Shown here piece after piece: positions 1 to 56,035 of a DNA stretch of 64,000 nucleotides (positions are counted from its first letter, which is position 1; each line of letters begins with the position of its first letter). The notes below the pieces were generated by a model. That model was not told where the DNA came from. It did not search any database and saw only the letters and a list, made by a program, of their open reading frames with translations. The position numbers were made by a program, and so were the translations under genes. This DNA is from Achatina immaculata (taxonomy: Eukaryota > Mollusca > Gastropoda > Stylommatophora > Achatinidae): contig CM019691.1 in the NCBI GenBank assembly GCA_009760885.1, positions 26,349,314 to 26,413,313 of the forward strand, read 5' to 3'.

Positions 1-589
1 ACGTTTTGCTCTTATCCACTCACTCAGCACAGAAGTAACTACATACATATATAGATGACTATCTACTAAACAAAAATTTCAGGACTATTCAGAATAAACA
101 ATTACAGCAACCATATTCAGTGTCTGTAAGAGCAGTCTAAAATAACTTTGAAGTTTTATGATTCATGGAGGCATGTAGTCAACATCAAATAAATATTGGG
201 AAAGTTTGTAGTTGTAAGAAGGAGTATAATTTATATTTTTTATACAGGACGGGAGGGTATTTCAAAGATGAGCAGCAGAATAACTAAAGCTTTTCTTATA
301 AAGATCAAGTCTAGGTTTTGGAAGACATATGTTGTTCAAGTGTTGGCTGCCCTTTGGGATAAATTTAAACAGGTTCCATAGATAAGGCGGGGCATGCCGT
401 GAAAGAATTTGATGTACTAACTTGGCTTTGTTGAAGAGGAACCTGTTCTTAAGAGGTAGTGTATTTTGATACTTTTGTGCTGGTTAGTTGTTTGTGCTTG
501 ATCTTTGTCACTAATAAAGCTTTACTGCTAGATTTTGGAGTGAGCAAAGCCTCTTTGTATTTGACACTGAGCAACCAGAGAACTGAGAG

Positions 590-1058
590 AACTTCCTGGC
601 TATACAATTCACATTTCACGATTTGAGACTGACCAATTATCAACTTGCATTACCAACTTAACACCACCCACGTCTTGACTAAGAAGACAATGACCGACGG
701 AAGCCAGATTAAAATCTGAAAGGGCGACCACGGTAAGCCTTTCATTCACCCCCCTCTTTTGATGCCCACATATTCATAAGGTTGATGTGGCATGTACTCG
801 GTGATCAAACGGCTGGCCCCTTCTTTGATGAGTTACGAAAGTGATAACGCTTTGTGAGTTTTTATAGCTTGTACTTGCCCTTTAACTCCTCTGGGTGCAA
901 AAATACTATGACATTAAACGATTTGTGCCAACAAGCAGGATGATATTAACTGGAGTAAAGCCCATTAATTACTTATGGGAGCTGGTTGGGGATACAAATT
1001 TATGTGACATTAACCAGGTTGTGACATAAAGCAATGTGATATTAAGTGGGTTCAACCA
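590..1058 (-). mobile_element. pogo/Tigger-like element copy 1 (5' terminal part)
   Basis: This segment is a direct repeat of 3008-3492 and ends at 1058 with the inverted repeat TTCAACCA before TA. The reverse complement, TGGTTGAACCCACTTAATAT, is a Tigger-like terminus. Only the terminal non-coding part is recognised; no transposase domain is seen between 1 and 590. Confidence 0.6.
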
Positions 1059-1149
1059 TATTTTTTTGTAAAAACTAGATTATAACAAATTCTCTTATCT
1101 AACAAACACAAGGTTGCAGTAGCCAACATACGATAAGAAGTAAACTCAC

Positions 1150-42514
<41,365 letters not shown>

Positions 42515-43933
42515 ATGCAGGCCTTTTTTGTATAAATCCCAAAATACACAGTTTCTACTCCTGTTGTCCTGGATCTAGTTGAACGGCTTGCGAACACCGC
42601 CTCAAATGCCCGTATGTTGTAAGCTATAAAACAACACGGTATTTCCAAGCAGGTTGAATGAGTGGTTCTCAGGTTTGTATTACGAATGACCACTACACCA
42701 GAGTGCCACACAGTGACCATCACATGCGCCCACATTTTGTCGCATTTAAAAATCGTTGTTGATGTTTTAAATGTATGTTAACTACATACATTTTTTACAA
42801 CAAAATGCTTAAACCATTTAATTGTTTTTTGAGAACGGGATACCATTAAAATATTACACACTTCTTAAGTCAACTGTGCTGAGCATATATAATACGCATT
42901 TTTAATGTATATGACTATCTGTTTTGACCCACACTATAGTAAATGACTGGGGTCTGTGGCGATTTCACTTGCTTTTGCTGATTGATCAGTGGCGGATGTT
43001 TTAGATTTTGAGAACTACTGATACTTTGTTAACTTTTTTTCGTTGGGTTATATTCCTGCTTAGAAAATGTGTTCTATGTCAGATTCCATGATTGGGAAAT
43101 ACATCATCTTTTGTAAACTGTATGGATATTCCACGCCATTACCCAATCAGTCACTCTCTTCACTCGTGAATTCTAAAATTCTAGGCGTGGGTAAGTTTTC
43201 CTGTATAAAACTGTTTTAAATTGCTACACGTGAATAATGTAGCTCTTTTTCAGATTGTAAAAGTTTATCTCAAAAAGTTTTTTTTTCACTATTATAATAC
43301 GTCTTAAGATAAATATAATGCTTACCAACACTTTAAAATCTAGCAGAATGGAAATTAATAAGAAAATATCAGTCACAACACATTAAATAAAGACTCATAC
43401 TGTAATAATTTTTCAATGACACAGAAATGTACTTACGCGCACATACGCTCACATGCACACATTTTATACTCAGTAAATGATAATGCACTGTGTTAGTCCA
43501 TATCCTTGACCTGTATGTGTATATCGAACAGCAAATGTGTGTAAATTAATCATGAAATGGAACACAACACATTAAACAGTCCCTATGCCCAAAAGAACGA
43601 ATGACCGTAACTCATTCGACCGTAAATCGATGTACGACTGTACCTGTATTTTGCATTATTCCCTCTTATCTTCTTTTGTGGTCTGTAATAACAAACGAGG
43701 GCAAATATTTTCATCATTTTCATTTTGTAACTGCCAATGCATGTTTCGCTACTGCAGTAAACAACATTCACAGGGTGTTATAACAAGACAGACAATTTAT
43801 AAGCAAAATGTATAAGCAAAAAATACAGGCGTACAAAAATATTCACGAGTTCAAGAAGCATGAAAGTAATGACAACCTTATATCTGATTTAAGACAACAA
43901 AACCGCATTAAAAAACAGTATGGCTGCATACGC

Positions 43934-43968
<35 letters not shown>

Positions 43969-44565
43969 CTTTAACAAATACTTAAATTACTAGGTTCAGA
44001 CATCAAAATTTACTAGAAAAGAAATAAAAGTGCTTTTTTTTTAAAAACTTACAACTATATCATATTTATCTTACTATAAGATGTTTTAAGCACAAAATTT
44101 AGTTCAAAGACAAAGTTCGAAACGGAACTGTAAGAAGAAAAACCGAATGACTTAAACAACGCCAGGTGAAAATGGACAACAACAACAAAAAAAGTGATTT
44201 TATATTCCGAAAAACAGTACTTTCTTTCTAACAAAATAACATACTTGTGTGTGTGGTTTTTTTTTTTTAATACTGAGAGCACAGTATTCATGTTTTTAAC
44301 CTTAAACCGCAAAAGCAGTTCGAATAAACGTACACACAATGTGAACAAGACAACTTTGTTGACGCGTTCCATTTGTTAAAGTGCAGTCTTTGTGAGTCAA
44401 GGAGAATATCCCCCACCCCTTTTTTAGATGGGGGAGGGGGAAGGAAGGAGAAACAATATTTCGGTGTTCAGTCTCCCTTCCAGAACCCATAATATATACT
44501 CACATGTTGAACAAAAGACAACGAATTGCTGTTATTTGACATCCAGCAGTGACGACCCTAAATGT
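42515..44565. other. upstream flank of NEDD4, probable 5' UTR/promoter region
   Basis: Sequence immediately upstream of the NEDD4 start codon. I cannot identify a transcription start, TATA box or CpG island. A (GAT)11 run at 43937-43969 produces a spurious poly-aspartate frame. Confidence 0.4.
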
Positions 44566-44741
44566 ATAAGCGGTGGTTCCCAGCCTCAGGTCGGGGTCGC
44601 GAGAAGATATTATACTGTATATTACAACTTTTTTTTTTTCAATTTCAATATTTTAACATCTTTTTCACAGGCCGCGGGTCATGTACCATTGCTAGTTTAG
44701 GGACGCGCTAAAAAAAAAAAAAAAAGGTTGGGAACCGCTGG
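44566..44741. mobile_element. hAT-type MITE
   Basis: About 175 bp with ends CGGTGGTTCCCAGCCT and GGTTGGGAACCGCTG. TAAATGT flanks both sides (44559-44565 and 44742-44748), consistent with a hAT duplication. Non-coding. Confidence 0.75.
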
Positions 44742-45229
44742 TAAATGTCATATAGACTCTTCCCTGCATTCATATCGACGAGTCAGTTTGTGCTCCTATG
44801 TCTGACCCAGCACATTTGTGATAACCAGAATAAATCATAGGGAACCTGTCAATCCTGCAGACGCACGAACTACATTTGTTTGTTCGGGTTTTTGTTTGTT
44901 TGTTTGTTTGTGATTTTTTTTGGGTCTATTTGCTTATTTGTTTTCTTTTTCTGCAATATATAAGAACGATATGGGCTTTTTCATAGAAACTTGGAAGCTT
45001 CCTACACTGCGCTAATATCAAATTCCTGTCACAACATGCCTTCCTAGATGGACACTGCTTAAGTTGCGGCGGAACATCAGCATTAAGAAAATAATGCCCC
45101 CCCCCCCCAAAAAAAAAAAAAATTGTGAAGTTCTCAGATATCTTCTTTGAACTGAGAATGACAGAGAGCGAACTATCCAGTACTGAACCAAAACACAAGA
45201 GGCTTCCTCAAGTATCTACAAACGTCTGT

Positions 45230-45575
45230 CTTCTGTCTTTTTTTTTTTCTTCCCCGCTCATGCCCAGGTGAGCCATCTATTATTTAACATCCAGAATGCT
45301 TTTGTTTTCCATGGTTCCTTTGTCTACCTTTACTCCTGTTCCCTTGCTGTTTTTTTTTTTTTTTTGGCAATGAGTCATCAGTCATCCAGAGCACATACCC
45401 CAGCCATCGCCAAAGTCTTTTCTCAATAACTGAAGTCACTGACTTCATCTGCACTTCTACCAGCAAAGTGTTATTTCTTATAGTATGTGACCAAACTATT
45501 TGTCTAATTTTACATAAGCATTCGGTCTGAAAAGAATTCAGTTTGTTTTCTATTAGTTTTTGGTAGTTTTCCAAC
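45230..45575 (-). mobile_element. LINE family D fragment
   Basis: Reverse-strand reading LIENKLNSFQTECLCKIRQI and EKRLWRWLGYVLWMT is the family D C-terminus, more diverged than the other copies. An adjacent T17 run interrupts it near 45349. Confidence 0.75.
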
Positions 45576-45576
45576 C

Positions 45577-45707
45577 CCTCTCTCTCTCTCTCCCTCCCTC
45601 TCTTTCTCTCTCTCTTTCTCTCTCTCTCTCCTTCTCTCTCTCTCTCTTTCTATATCTTTCTCTCCCTCTTCTCTCTCTCTCTTTTCTCTCTCTCTTTCTC
45701 TTCCTCT

Positions 45708-45738
<31 letters not shown>

Positions 45739-45752
45739 TCCTCTCTCTCTCT

Positions 45753-45798
<46 letters not shown>
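45577..45798. repeat. (CT)n/(TTTC)n microsatellite tract
   Basis: About 220 bp of almost pure pyrimidine sequence (CTCTCTCTTTCTCTCTC). It lies at the 5' side of the family D fragment, not at its tail. Confidence 0.97.
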
Positions 45799-45802
<4 letters not shown>

Positions 45803-46974
45803 GTTATGTTGTGTGTGTGTGCGTGGAGAATTAAAAATGACTTTTTTTAGCCAACCTGTCTTGGACAACAACAAAAGCACGTAGCTAAGGCCCTGGGTTC
45901 CGTGAGAAGTGCCTAGGAGGGATTCTTTTTCCCGGTCACGATCTCTGGGGAGACCTCTGCAGGTCCGTAAAGGAACCCGGGCTGAGAAACCCTGCTCTTA
46001 AGTGCCTATAGGTCTTGGAAAAGTATTTTCTTTAACGCCTTATCCACAATGTGCCACCATGACGAAACATTAAATAATGAAATGAAGTTTAAACAAAACT
46101 ATGAGCAGACATAAACAGTTTTCTTCAACGACGACACCCTTCCCCCCCCCCCCCCACCCCATAAACAAAATGAGTCCGCACAGACGCCCAAATGTGTGAT
46201 CAAGAAAAGTACATACAAAAATAGTATTATCTCTCATTTGCACAAAGGCACAGATACTTTAATTGTCCAGTTATGCTTTCTTCTTTTCTTTTTTGTTTTA
46301 TGGTATTTCATCTTTCTGTTTTAACTGCTCCAGTATCCTTGTTTTCTCCTACAGTGAACTGCACTCCCTAGTCTTTACAATGGCCATATAATGGCTACTA
46401 ATACATTAAATTTGTTAGACTGTAATGGATGTATGAGCGTGTACTTGGTTAATGCGTGAGTGGGCAAAAGTTAAACATGAAAGGAGTGGATAAGAGTGGA
46501 AGGTCAAAATTTTGTTATTCGAATTTTTATTCAGGCTTCTACTGCGTATAGCTCACTGATACTTAACTGACAGTGAATGTCTGAGATAGCTTGAAAGGCG
46601 AAAGATAAAGGACAGAATGCCAGAGTGACATATGAGCCCCATTTTCCTTCATTTGAAAATCAAGTGCATGAATTCGTCGTTAAGTTGAAAATCTGCCAAA
46701 CATATATAGCTTAGCCTAATCTACATTCAAACGTGAGCAGAACATTTCTCGTAGCTCACAGTTGGGCAAAATCATCTAACACAAAGTCTTCTTTTTTTTT
46801 TTTATTTAATCAAGTATAATTTATTGAATACTGTACGGAAAGTGAAAAACAGAATGGTTGTATGGGCAGTCACATTCAATGTACGCAGCTAAAAGCATGC
46901 TGAGACTGAGAAATGTTTGAAGCATTGAACTAAAATTAATTGCTGGATTTTATGGATGCTACAGCGATAGTTTA

Positions 46975-46978
<4 letters not shown>
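45799..46978. other. no gene seen; possible hAT-like terminus near 46000
   Basis: GGGCTGAGAAACCCTGCT at 45980-45997 looks like a hAT-type terminus, without a clear partner. Nothing else recognised. Confidence 0.35.
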
Positions 46979-49194
<2,216 letters not shown>

Positions 49195-49700
49195 GTTAAT
49201 CAATTAATCAATCAAGTGTCGTGCTGCGTGGCATAGGCAATCATTTATCTCCACAATACCCTGTCTTTAGACTTGATTATGAGATCTGCCGCTGACTTCC
49301 TTCCTAGCCACACTGACAGCCCATCCAGTAACTTCTCTCTCCCTTCCTCTGTCTCTTCTTCCCTCAATTTTTCCAGTTGCCACAATGTGTTCCAATTTTC
49401 CTCTTCTCAGAAAATGTCTTACAAATCTCTCGTGTCTGCCTCTGATCTTTGCTGCAATTTGCCTTTTAACTCCAGCATCTCTTAAGATTTCTTCGTTGGT
49501 TTTCTTGGCTGTCAATGGTACCTTCAACATCCTTCTTATAAACCACATTTCCATAGCCTCCATTTCTCGCTGTATTCTCTTATTCATGGACCATGCTTCA
49601 CGTCCATAAAACAAAATTGGCTCGATTTAAGTACTCGGAATTTTGTTTCCATTAATATGGATCTGTTGCACAAGATGTTTCTCAGTTTCTTCATCTCTTG
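49195..49700 (-). mobile_element. LINE family C2, 3' part with (GATT)n tail
   Basis: Reverse-strand reading MFYGREAWSMNKRIQREMEA, MWFIRRMLKVPLTAKKTNEE, EGRRDRGRERE; tail seen as AATCAATTAATCAATCAAG at 49198. Its upstream side passes directly into a family E element in the same orientation. Confidence 0.88.
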
Positions 49701-51420
49701 TGCATACATCATTTTCGTTTGTCTGATCTCTTCCATTCTTTCTACATCACCCAGCCAGCGTAGTCTGTTCAGTTTCAATACATTTATAACTCGTTGTGAT
49801 ATAAATAAGCTGTTCAGTTCAGTGTTCTTTCTAGCTCTCCATTCTCCACTACTCATTCATTCATTCATTCATTTGCTTGCATGTCCCTTGCGGAACTTTG
49901 CTTCCCAAACAGCACTCCTGTAGGCCTCTCGGTTGTGAGCAAGATGGCCTGCTGCTGCTGCATCTCCACTACTGGTATCCTACACCAGTAGTCTCCACTA
50001 CTGGTATCCTTTATTGGTCCAAATATTCTTAGGATCTTGTTCTCAAAGATCTGCAATTGTTGTTCATCTTTCTTTGTCATACTCCATGTTTCTGATCCAT
50101 ACATGACGGCTGGTCTTGTTATAGGTGTGTAGATTGTTATTTTGATATTTGGGGAGAGGATTTTGGATTTTAACAGGTGTTGCAAGGCAAAGTATATTTT
50201 ATTCCCTATCTGTACTCTGATTTTAATTTCCTCGCTTACTGTGTTGCTTCTGTTGAAGGTTGTGCCGAGATATTTGTATGTTTCTGCTTTCCTAATAATC
50301 ATATCTCCAACATTTATATAATATGGATCATTCTGCCTCTGGTTTCTTGATATCTTCATATACTCTGTCTTATCTTAGTTAGTGGTCAAGCCCACCTTTA
50401 GTGCTACATCTCTCAAGTGTATGCAGGTATTGATGACTTCCTGCATAGTTTCCCCCCACCACGTCGATGTGATCAGCGTACCCTAGTATTTTAGCTTGTT
50501 CTTCTGTACCGCTTTCTTCTTTCGCTTTTCTGATTACCTTTTCTAATACTAGGTTGAATAGTAATGGAGATAATGTATCACATGTTCCTTGTTTTAAACC
50601 AGTTCTTACAGAGATGGGTTCTGACTTTCTTCCTTTATATATTACTATATTTTGTGTATCCTCCATACATATCCTAGTCAGATTGATTAATTTATTGGGT
50701 ATTTCAAATTCTTTCATGATTTTCCATAAGCTGCTTATATCTATACTGTCACAGACTTTATTGAAGTCATTGAAGATATTATGTACTTCTTTTCCATATT
50801 CCCAGTACTTTTCTGCTAAATGACGTAGATAAAATATTTGGTCTATGGTTGATTTATTCTTCCTAAAATCTGCTTGATAGTCTCACAGTATGTTCTCACT
50901 GTGTGTTTTAATCTATTTAAAAGTATAATAGATAGTATTGTGTAGCTTGTTTTTAGTAATGATATTCCTCTGTAGTTTTCACACTTGCTCTTATCGCCTT
51001 TTTAAAATACTGAGATCAGTAATGATTCTCTCCATTCACTAGGGCTTTTTTCTTCTCTCCATATTTGTTGTATTAGTGCACATATCTGTTCATGTAGATT
51101 TAAACCTCCTTTCTTAATCAGTTCTGCAGCAATTCCATCAGAACCAGTTGCTTTGTTGTTTCGTATAAGCATGATACCGTAGATGACTTGTTTTAAGTCT
51201 GGTTCCTCTATTTCAGTTTCACAAGTCTGTATTTCTTCGCATGGTAATGTGCTTATAGGCTCTTCACAGTTTAGTAGTTTTTCAAAATATTCTTTCCATC
51301 TGGAACAGATTTTCTCTTCATTGTTTATCATGTTTCCATTACTGTTTTCCAGACTGGCTGTCTCCACCCAGCTGGAATTAACAATGTCTTCAGCTTTCTG
51401 TAACTTCTTTATTTTTCCAC
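49700..51420 (-). mobile_element. LINE family E, RT region, with nested family A fragment
   Basis: Reverse-strand pieces: KATGSDGIAAELIKKGG and IWREEKSPSEWRESL (51367-51002), GLKQGTCDTLSPLLFNL and LGYADHIDVVG (50717-50379; the usual YADD is YADH), YKYLGTTFNRSN and ITRPAVMYGSETWSM (50359 down), FGPIKD, then SSGEWRARKNTELNSLF and LNRLRWLGDVERM (49856-49710). Several stops. Probably a distant RTE-type or related LINE. Confidence 0.85.
49854..49962 (-). mobile_element. LINE family A, 109-bp 3' fragment with 11-bp target-site duplication
   Basis: Only the last 80 or so bases of family A plus its (GAAT)n tail (CATTCATTCATTCATT on +), flanked by TCTCCACTACT at 49843-49853 and 49963-49973. It splits the SSGEW codons of the family E element. 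Confidence 0.93.
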
Positions 51421-51559
51421 CGGCCTTTTTTATACTCTACTTTCTTTCTCTATGCTACCCCTCCCTACTACCATCCTATTTCCTTCTCTGTCAACATAAT
51501 GGTCTTGTCCTATTCACCAGTTCTACATTTTCTCCCTGTAGGTGTTTAAGTTCTTCATT

Positions 51560-52020
51560 CATTATCTCTCCGCGTCCCCTTTTCTCTCCCCTCTCTCCCC
51601 TCCCCCCCCCCCCCAACACCTTTAGCGGCTATCATGTTTCTATTGCCTTCCCCCAACCCCTTTCTCCCACTTGTTCTCCTCCTCTCTCTCCGCTTCTTCG
51701 CTATGATTGGCTATATCGGGAATCTTTTGTTTGTAGGCAGCGTGGGGTTTTTTTTCCTCCTCCTTCTTCCACACACATTTCAGCTTCTCACTCGGAGCAA
51801 GACTTCAGATAAGTTATATATGTTTGTATTTCGTTTTGTATGTATCCTCGAATAAGGCTCACGCCGAAATCTCGGATGTTGTATGTTTTTCATTTATACA
51901 TTCTCATACTTTATATTCGTTTTTTTTTTCTCACCTTGCTCACTTCCTCCCTCACTTTGTAAAACTGCACCATACACCTCTATCTACCTTATTTATATTA
52001 ACCAGTTTTACTGCAGTCGC
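51560..52020 (+). mobile_element. possible Penelope-like 3' untranslated fragment
   Basis: Contains AAGGCTCACGCCGAAATCTC (51855) and TTTTACTGCAGT (52003), comparable with AAGGCTCACGCTGAAACGTC (31502) and CTTTACTGCAGT (31592) in the Penelope-like element. The spacing is different and no endonuclease frame is visible, so this is tentative. Confidence 0.38.
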
Positions 52021-53194
52021 CATCCCTTTTATCCATTACTGTTTTGCTACTGCACGGAAAGGGATGGGGGGGGGGGGGGGGGGAAGAGGACAAAATTTCT
52101 AGGCCGTTCCTGTTTACTGAATAGAAGCCAGCGTTGTGTTTATGAATATTTGACATTTATAACCGATAGTTTCTCGTCTGCGTGTAGAAACTGCTGGAGA
52201 TTATTTTGATGGTGGATTTATTTCAATTGTTTACACTGCATGAAATCAAACTATTCATCGAATTAAAGGTAAATACACACAGACTTATTCTTTAAATGTC
52301 ACAGCTCACTGTACCCATTAGATATTGCAACTTTGAAGTAGACCAAAGTACACACCATTAGCTTGATGTAAAAGGCTATTGATTAGATAGTTATGATTTT
52401 TTTTTTCGATCTGGCTTGTAGGAACTTGTGAGAAACTTTTGCCTTTGTATCTTGTTCACAATTATTTTAATATTTCTTCTTCTTCATAGGTGCAGACATC
52501 GTCACCGATCTCTTTCACAAATGCTGCAGTTCGTTTCTGGTTGCATCACCGCGGTTTCTTCTTTCGGAGACTCGGGCTGTATAGCCGGCTACTCGAAATG
52601 TGTGTCGTGTTGTGTGGTACTCTTTCATGGAGGCGCACAGGACTACTGTGCCAATGTTCATATTCTGGTGTAGATGGTGTCTCAGACTGCAATGGCCTGT
52701 TCTCATTCGGAAGATTATGACTTTATCATTTCTTGAGAGTTTTACAGTATTTGTCGTCCTTTTTTTGTTTGTTTTGTTTTGCTCTGGGGTGTTTTATTCC
52801 TTTGTCTTTATGTGTCTGTTTTTGTATATTGTGCTTCTATCACTTTGATTCAGATACAAACTTTTGCAAGTAGGAAACAACGAAGCTTTCGTATAGTAAA
52901 GTAACAGAACACAGTGTTGTGTGATGAGACCTCGAAAAAAAAAAGCATAAACAGAGCAGTTTTATAAGTGAGAGAAAGGAAAATCACAACATAATTACTT
53001 GAACCACGGACTACGGTAGGATGAGCAGCCATTTAGCCATGAGAGAACAGTGCATATTTAATGAACTTCTCTAATGAACTCGCAATTTGTTGCATTCTTC
53101 CTCCTTTTGCCATCTGTCTCCTTTTTCTTTTCCTTGGATGTTACCATGGGCGGGTATCCATTATATGACTGCTTTATTGAATATTGTGTTTGCT
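52021..53194. other. no gene recognised; G17 homopolymer at about 52067
   Basis: Contains a G homopolymer (52066-52083) and short hydrophobic open frames that carry no recognisable domain. Confidence 0.5.
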
Positions 53195-53199
53195 AGTAA

Positions 53200-54067
53200 A
53201 AGAATATTATGATGCCATAAAAACTGGAGGTTATGAAATATCAGATATTAGATATGCAGATGACACAGTATTACTGTCCACAACACAAAAAGGAGTGGAC
53301 AAACTAATTATGTCCGTCCGTAAGAACAGTGAAGAGCAAAACTTTTATCTTAATGCAAAGAAAACTAAATTGATGACAACTGACAAATCAAATAAAGCAG
53401 CTGAAATATGCATCAATGATGAAAAATTGGAAGAGGTAGAGAGTTTTTAATATGTTTGATCGTTACTAATTAATAACAGAGATACAATAAGGGAAATTAA
53501 AAGGAGGACATCTATTGCTATTCAAGAAACAAATAAATAAATAAAAATAAAACAACTGAAGAAGCTGTGGAGAGGAACAGACAGAACTTTAAAAATAAGA
53601 TTTTTAAGGGCATATATCCTTCACATCGCAATATATGCCTGTGAGACCTGGACACTTAACAAAACAGCTGAGAAACACATTAATGCCTTTGAATGCAAAT
53701 GTTACAGAAGAGTCCTTCAAATATCATGGACACATGCACACAAACACAAAAGAACAAATATATCAATACTACAAGAGCCCAATACCGAAGAAGATTGGCT
53801 AGTAAAGAGGATTAAACAAGGAAAATTTAAATGTTTTGGACATGTTAAACGTTATGCGAATTTAAAGCAGACCGTATTGGAAGGGTACATAATGGGAAAA
53901 AGAAAGAGAGGAAGACCAGGGCGAAGATGGCTGCAAGACATCGCTAATGATCTGCTAATAGATGCATCAGCAGCAAGGCATCTTGCTTACAACAGAGAGG
54001 CCTGTAGGAGAACTGTTAGGGAGACAAAGTTCCACAAGGGACAAGCAAATGAATGACTGACTGACTG
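53200..54067 (+). mobile_element. LINE family A, 5'-truncated, with 9-bp target-site duplication
   Basis: Forward copy starting in the RT ([19 protein letters not shown], 53240-53300) and running to the family end KRKRGRPGRRWLQD (53900-53945). AGTAAAAGA occurs at 53195-53203 and 54068-54076. The tail is ATGAATGACTGACTGACTGA, a variant of the usual (GAAT)n. Frameshifts present. Confidence 0.88.
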
Positions 54068-54079
54068 AGTAAAAGATTT

Positions 54080-56035
54080 TCTATCCGGTTGTCCAGGTAT
54101 TTATCTTTTGATGTTTTGGTGGAAAGGGGAGGGAGAGTATTAATATTTGCTGAATGATGTTCTTCCTCTGCTGTTGTTTTGTTGTCGTATTCTGTAAGTT
54201 CTCTGTGTACTTTTTCTCTTGTGAGTGATGCTTTGAGCTGGCTGATGTTCTTATAGTTTTCCATGAGAGCATTTTGTTGCTGTTTTCTTGTTACAGTTTT
54301 CCTAATACTTTCTATGATTATTGACTTACACATTTTGAAATTTCATGGTTTATTCTTTTTATACATCTCCATGATTTGACGTTAGGTTTAAACTGTCTGT
54401 TTTCTCTATCCATTTTCTTCTCGCGTCTTTCCTGTATCTAACACATGCTTCTTTTAGTCTGATGCTGCTTTCAGTGTATTGTTTAGTTTCAGCTAGTTCT
54501 CTTGCAGCTGTCATGTTATATTTGAGCCGTTGGTGCTCTTCTGTCCAGTGTGACGTATAGTTCCTTCCTTCACTTAATATGGTTTCGAAAGCAGCTTTTA
54601 ATAATGTTTCACTGTATAGCAGTATACTGAATGTTTGGATGTAAGATAGATAACTCATCTTAGAATTGGAATATTTGTATAAAATGAGTTATCTTCTAAA
54701 GTAATCAGCTGTTTGTGAGTAGAGTCCATCTGCTTTGTCTCGGATTGCATGGATGGGGAATGACAGGAAAAAAAAGGTCAGGTGAGAAAGAAATCATGTG
54801 ACTGAGTGACAGTTGTGTTTTGTGTATCGTCTGAGATAGACGTAGATTAGTCCGTTAGAAATGTTGTTTAGTGAAACAGATGTAGAATAGAGTGTATTAG
54901 GTAGTTCTGATGGCAACAGTAGTCTGCCGGGAACATATATTATATCGTGGAGATGTCCAGTCTTGTGTCCATGGATTTTATTGATGCATTCTGTCGTTCT
55001 CGTCATATCGCTCATCGACTCATCGTCACCCCGTGCATCATTCAAGTCATTTCAACTGTAAAGTTGCTGCTTCTGCGTTACTATTTCCACAGAGAGAGAA
55101 TGAACCTGGGAGCAAGCAAGTCTGTGAAGTGACTAACAAAACAGACGCAAAACAACGTAGAATAGTAATGTAAGAAAGAACTAATTGTGGACAGTAGTGG
55201 AAATATACACAGAAATGAATAGCAATACATCTACAGTTTACATTCTACACACAGATGAAGAGCAGAAGACAGAGAATCACCCGAGAATTCTGCTTTAATT
55301 GAACCGTCCGGGCGTTTTGTTCATACCACTCGTGTCGTGTGTTTATGTCCGCATATTATAAATACGGAAGCTGCTGAAACTTTCCTAGTTTGCTTTTTTT
55401 GTAATTTAATTAACCTGGGTAGTGGTTTTAAATAACATCTTATTGGCAGAAATGCAGATGAAGCCACTGACAACAATTATTGAGGAAAGACGCTGGCGAT
55501 GGTTGGGACATGTGCTCCGAATGACTGACAACTCACTACCAAAAATAGCACTAAGATGGACACCACAGGGGAACAGAAGTAAGGGTAGACCAAAAGAGAC
55601 ATGGAGAAGAACAACAGAAAGGATGTTGAGCAATAGAGGGCTCACCTGGGCAAGAGCAGAAAAAAAGGCGAAGGACAGGCATTTGTGGAAAACCCTTGCG
55701 GAAGCCCCATGTGCCCTGGGCACTTAAGGTTCAGAGAGAGAGAGCGAGAGAGAGAGGGGGTAGTGGTTTTTGTGTCTGCGTTCTATAGATGAGGTCTGCT
55801 TTTAATTTTATTTGTCCGTGGTCACTTTCTATTAATTGTTTGAGTATCTCTCGTTCAGTTTTGTGTGATATATCTTCTGTTGCGAATGTTAGGTCTGGGA
55901 TTGTGGTGGTTATTCATCCCCTTGAGCAAAAAGTTAGCTCGTCGTCTGCTTGATTGACTAGTAGTAGGTTGTTATCTATTTCCCATTCCTCTACATCCTC
56001 TTCTCTGCTGTTTGTTTCACTGTATCCCAATCTTG
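54080..56035 (-). mobile_element. LINE family F, endonuclease end and linker, interrupted
   Basis: Reverse-strand remnants: an endonuclease C-terminus (EEWEIDNNLLLVNQADDELT, TIPDLTFATED, ESDHGQIKLK at 56035-55772), then a family D insertion (55430-55757), about 750 bp of unidentified sequence (54669-55416), and the linker before the RT (FETILSEGRNYTSHWTEEHQ, RKDARRKWIEK at 54658-54360; REKVHRELTEYDNKTTAEEE below). No RT core is left. Confidence 0.65.
55430..55757 (+). mobile_element. LINE family D, 328-bp fragment with 13-bp target-site duplication
   Basis: Forward copy encoding ILLAEMQMKPLTTIIEERRW and RWTPQGNRSKGRPKETWRRT, ending CACTTAAGGTTC and a (GA)n tail. The perfect duplication GGGTAGTGGTTTT flanks it (55417-55429, 55758-55770). 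It separates the endonuclease end of family F from the rest. Confidence 0.95.

Noticed and set aside
43808..43993. 61-codon frame with a poly-aspartate run
   Set aside because: The run is a (GAT)n microsatellite and the rest shows no domain or splice context.
45560..45880. Long frames in the (CT)n tract, leucine/serine and arginine/glutamate repeats
   Set aside because: Produced on both strands by a simple repeat; not a gene.
52428..52720. Hydrophobic frame starting MRNFCLCILFTIILIFLLL
   Set aside because: No domain, no splice partner, and the following sequence is low complexity; chance frame.
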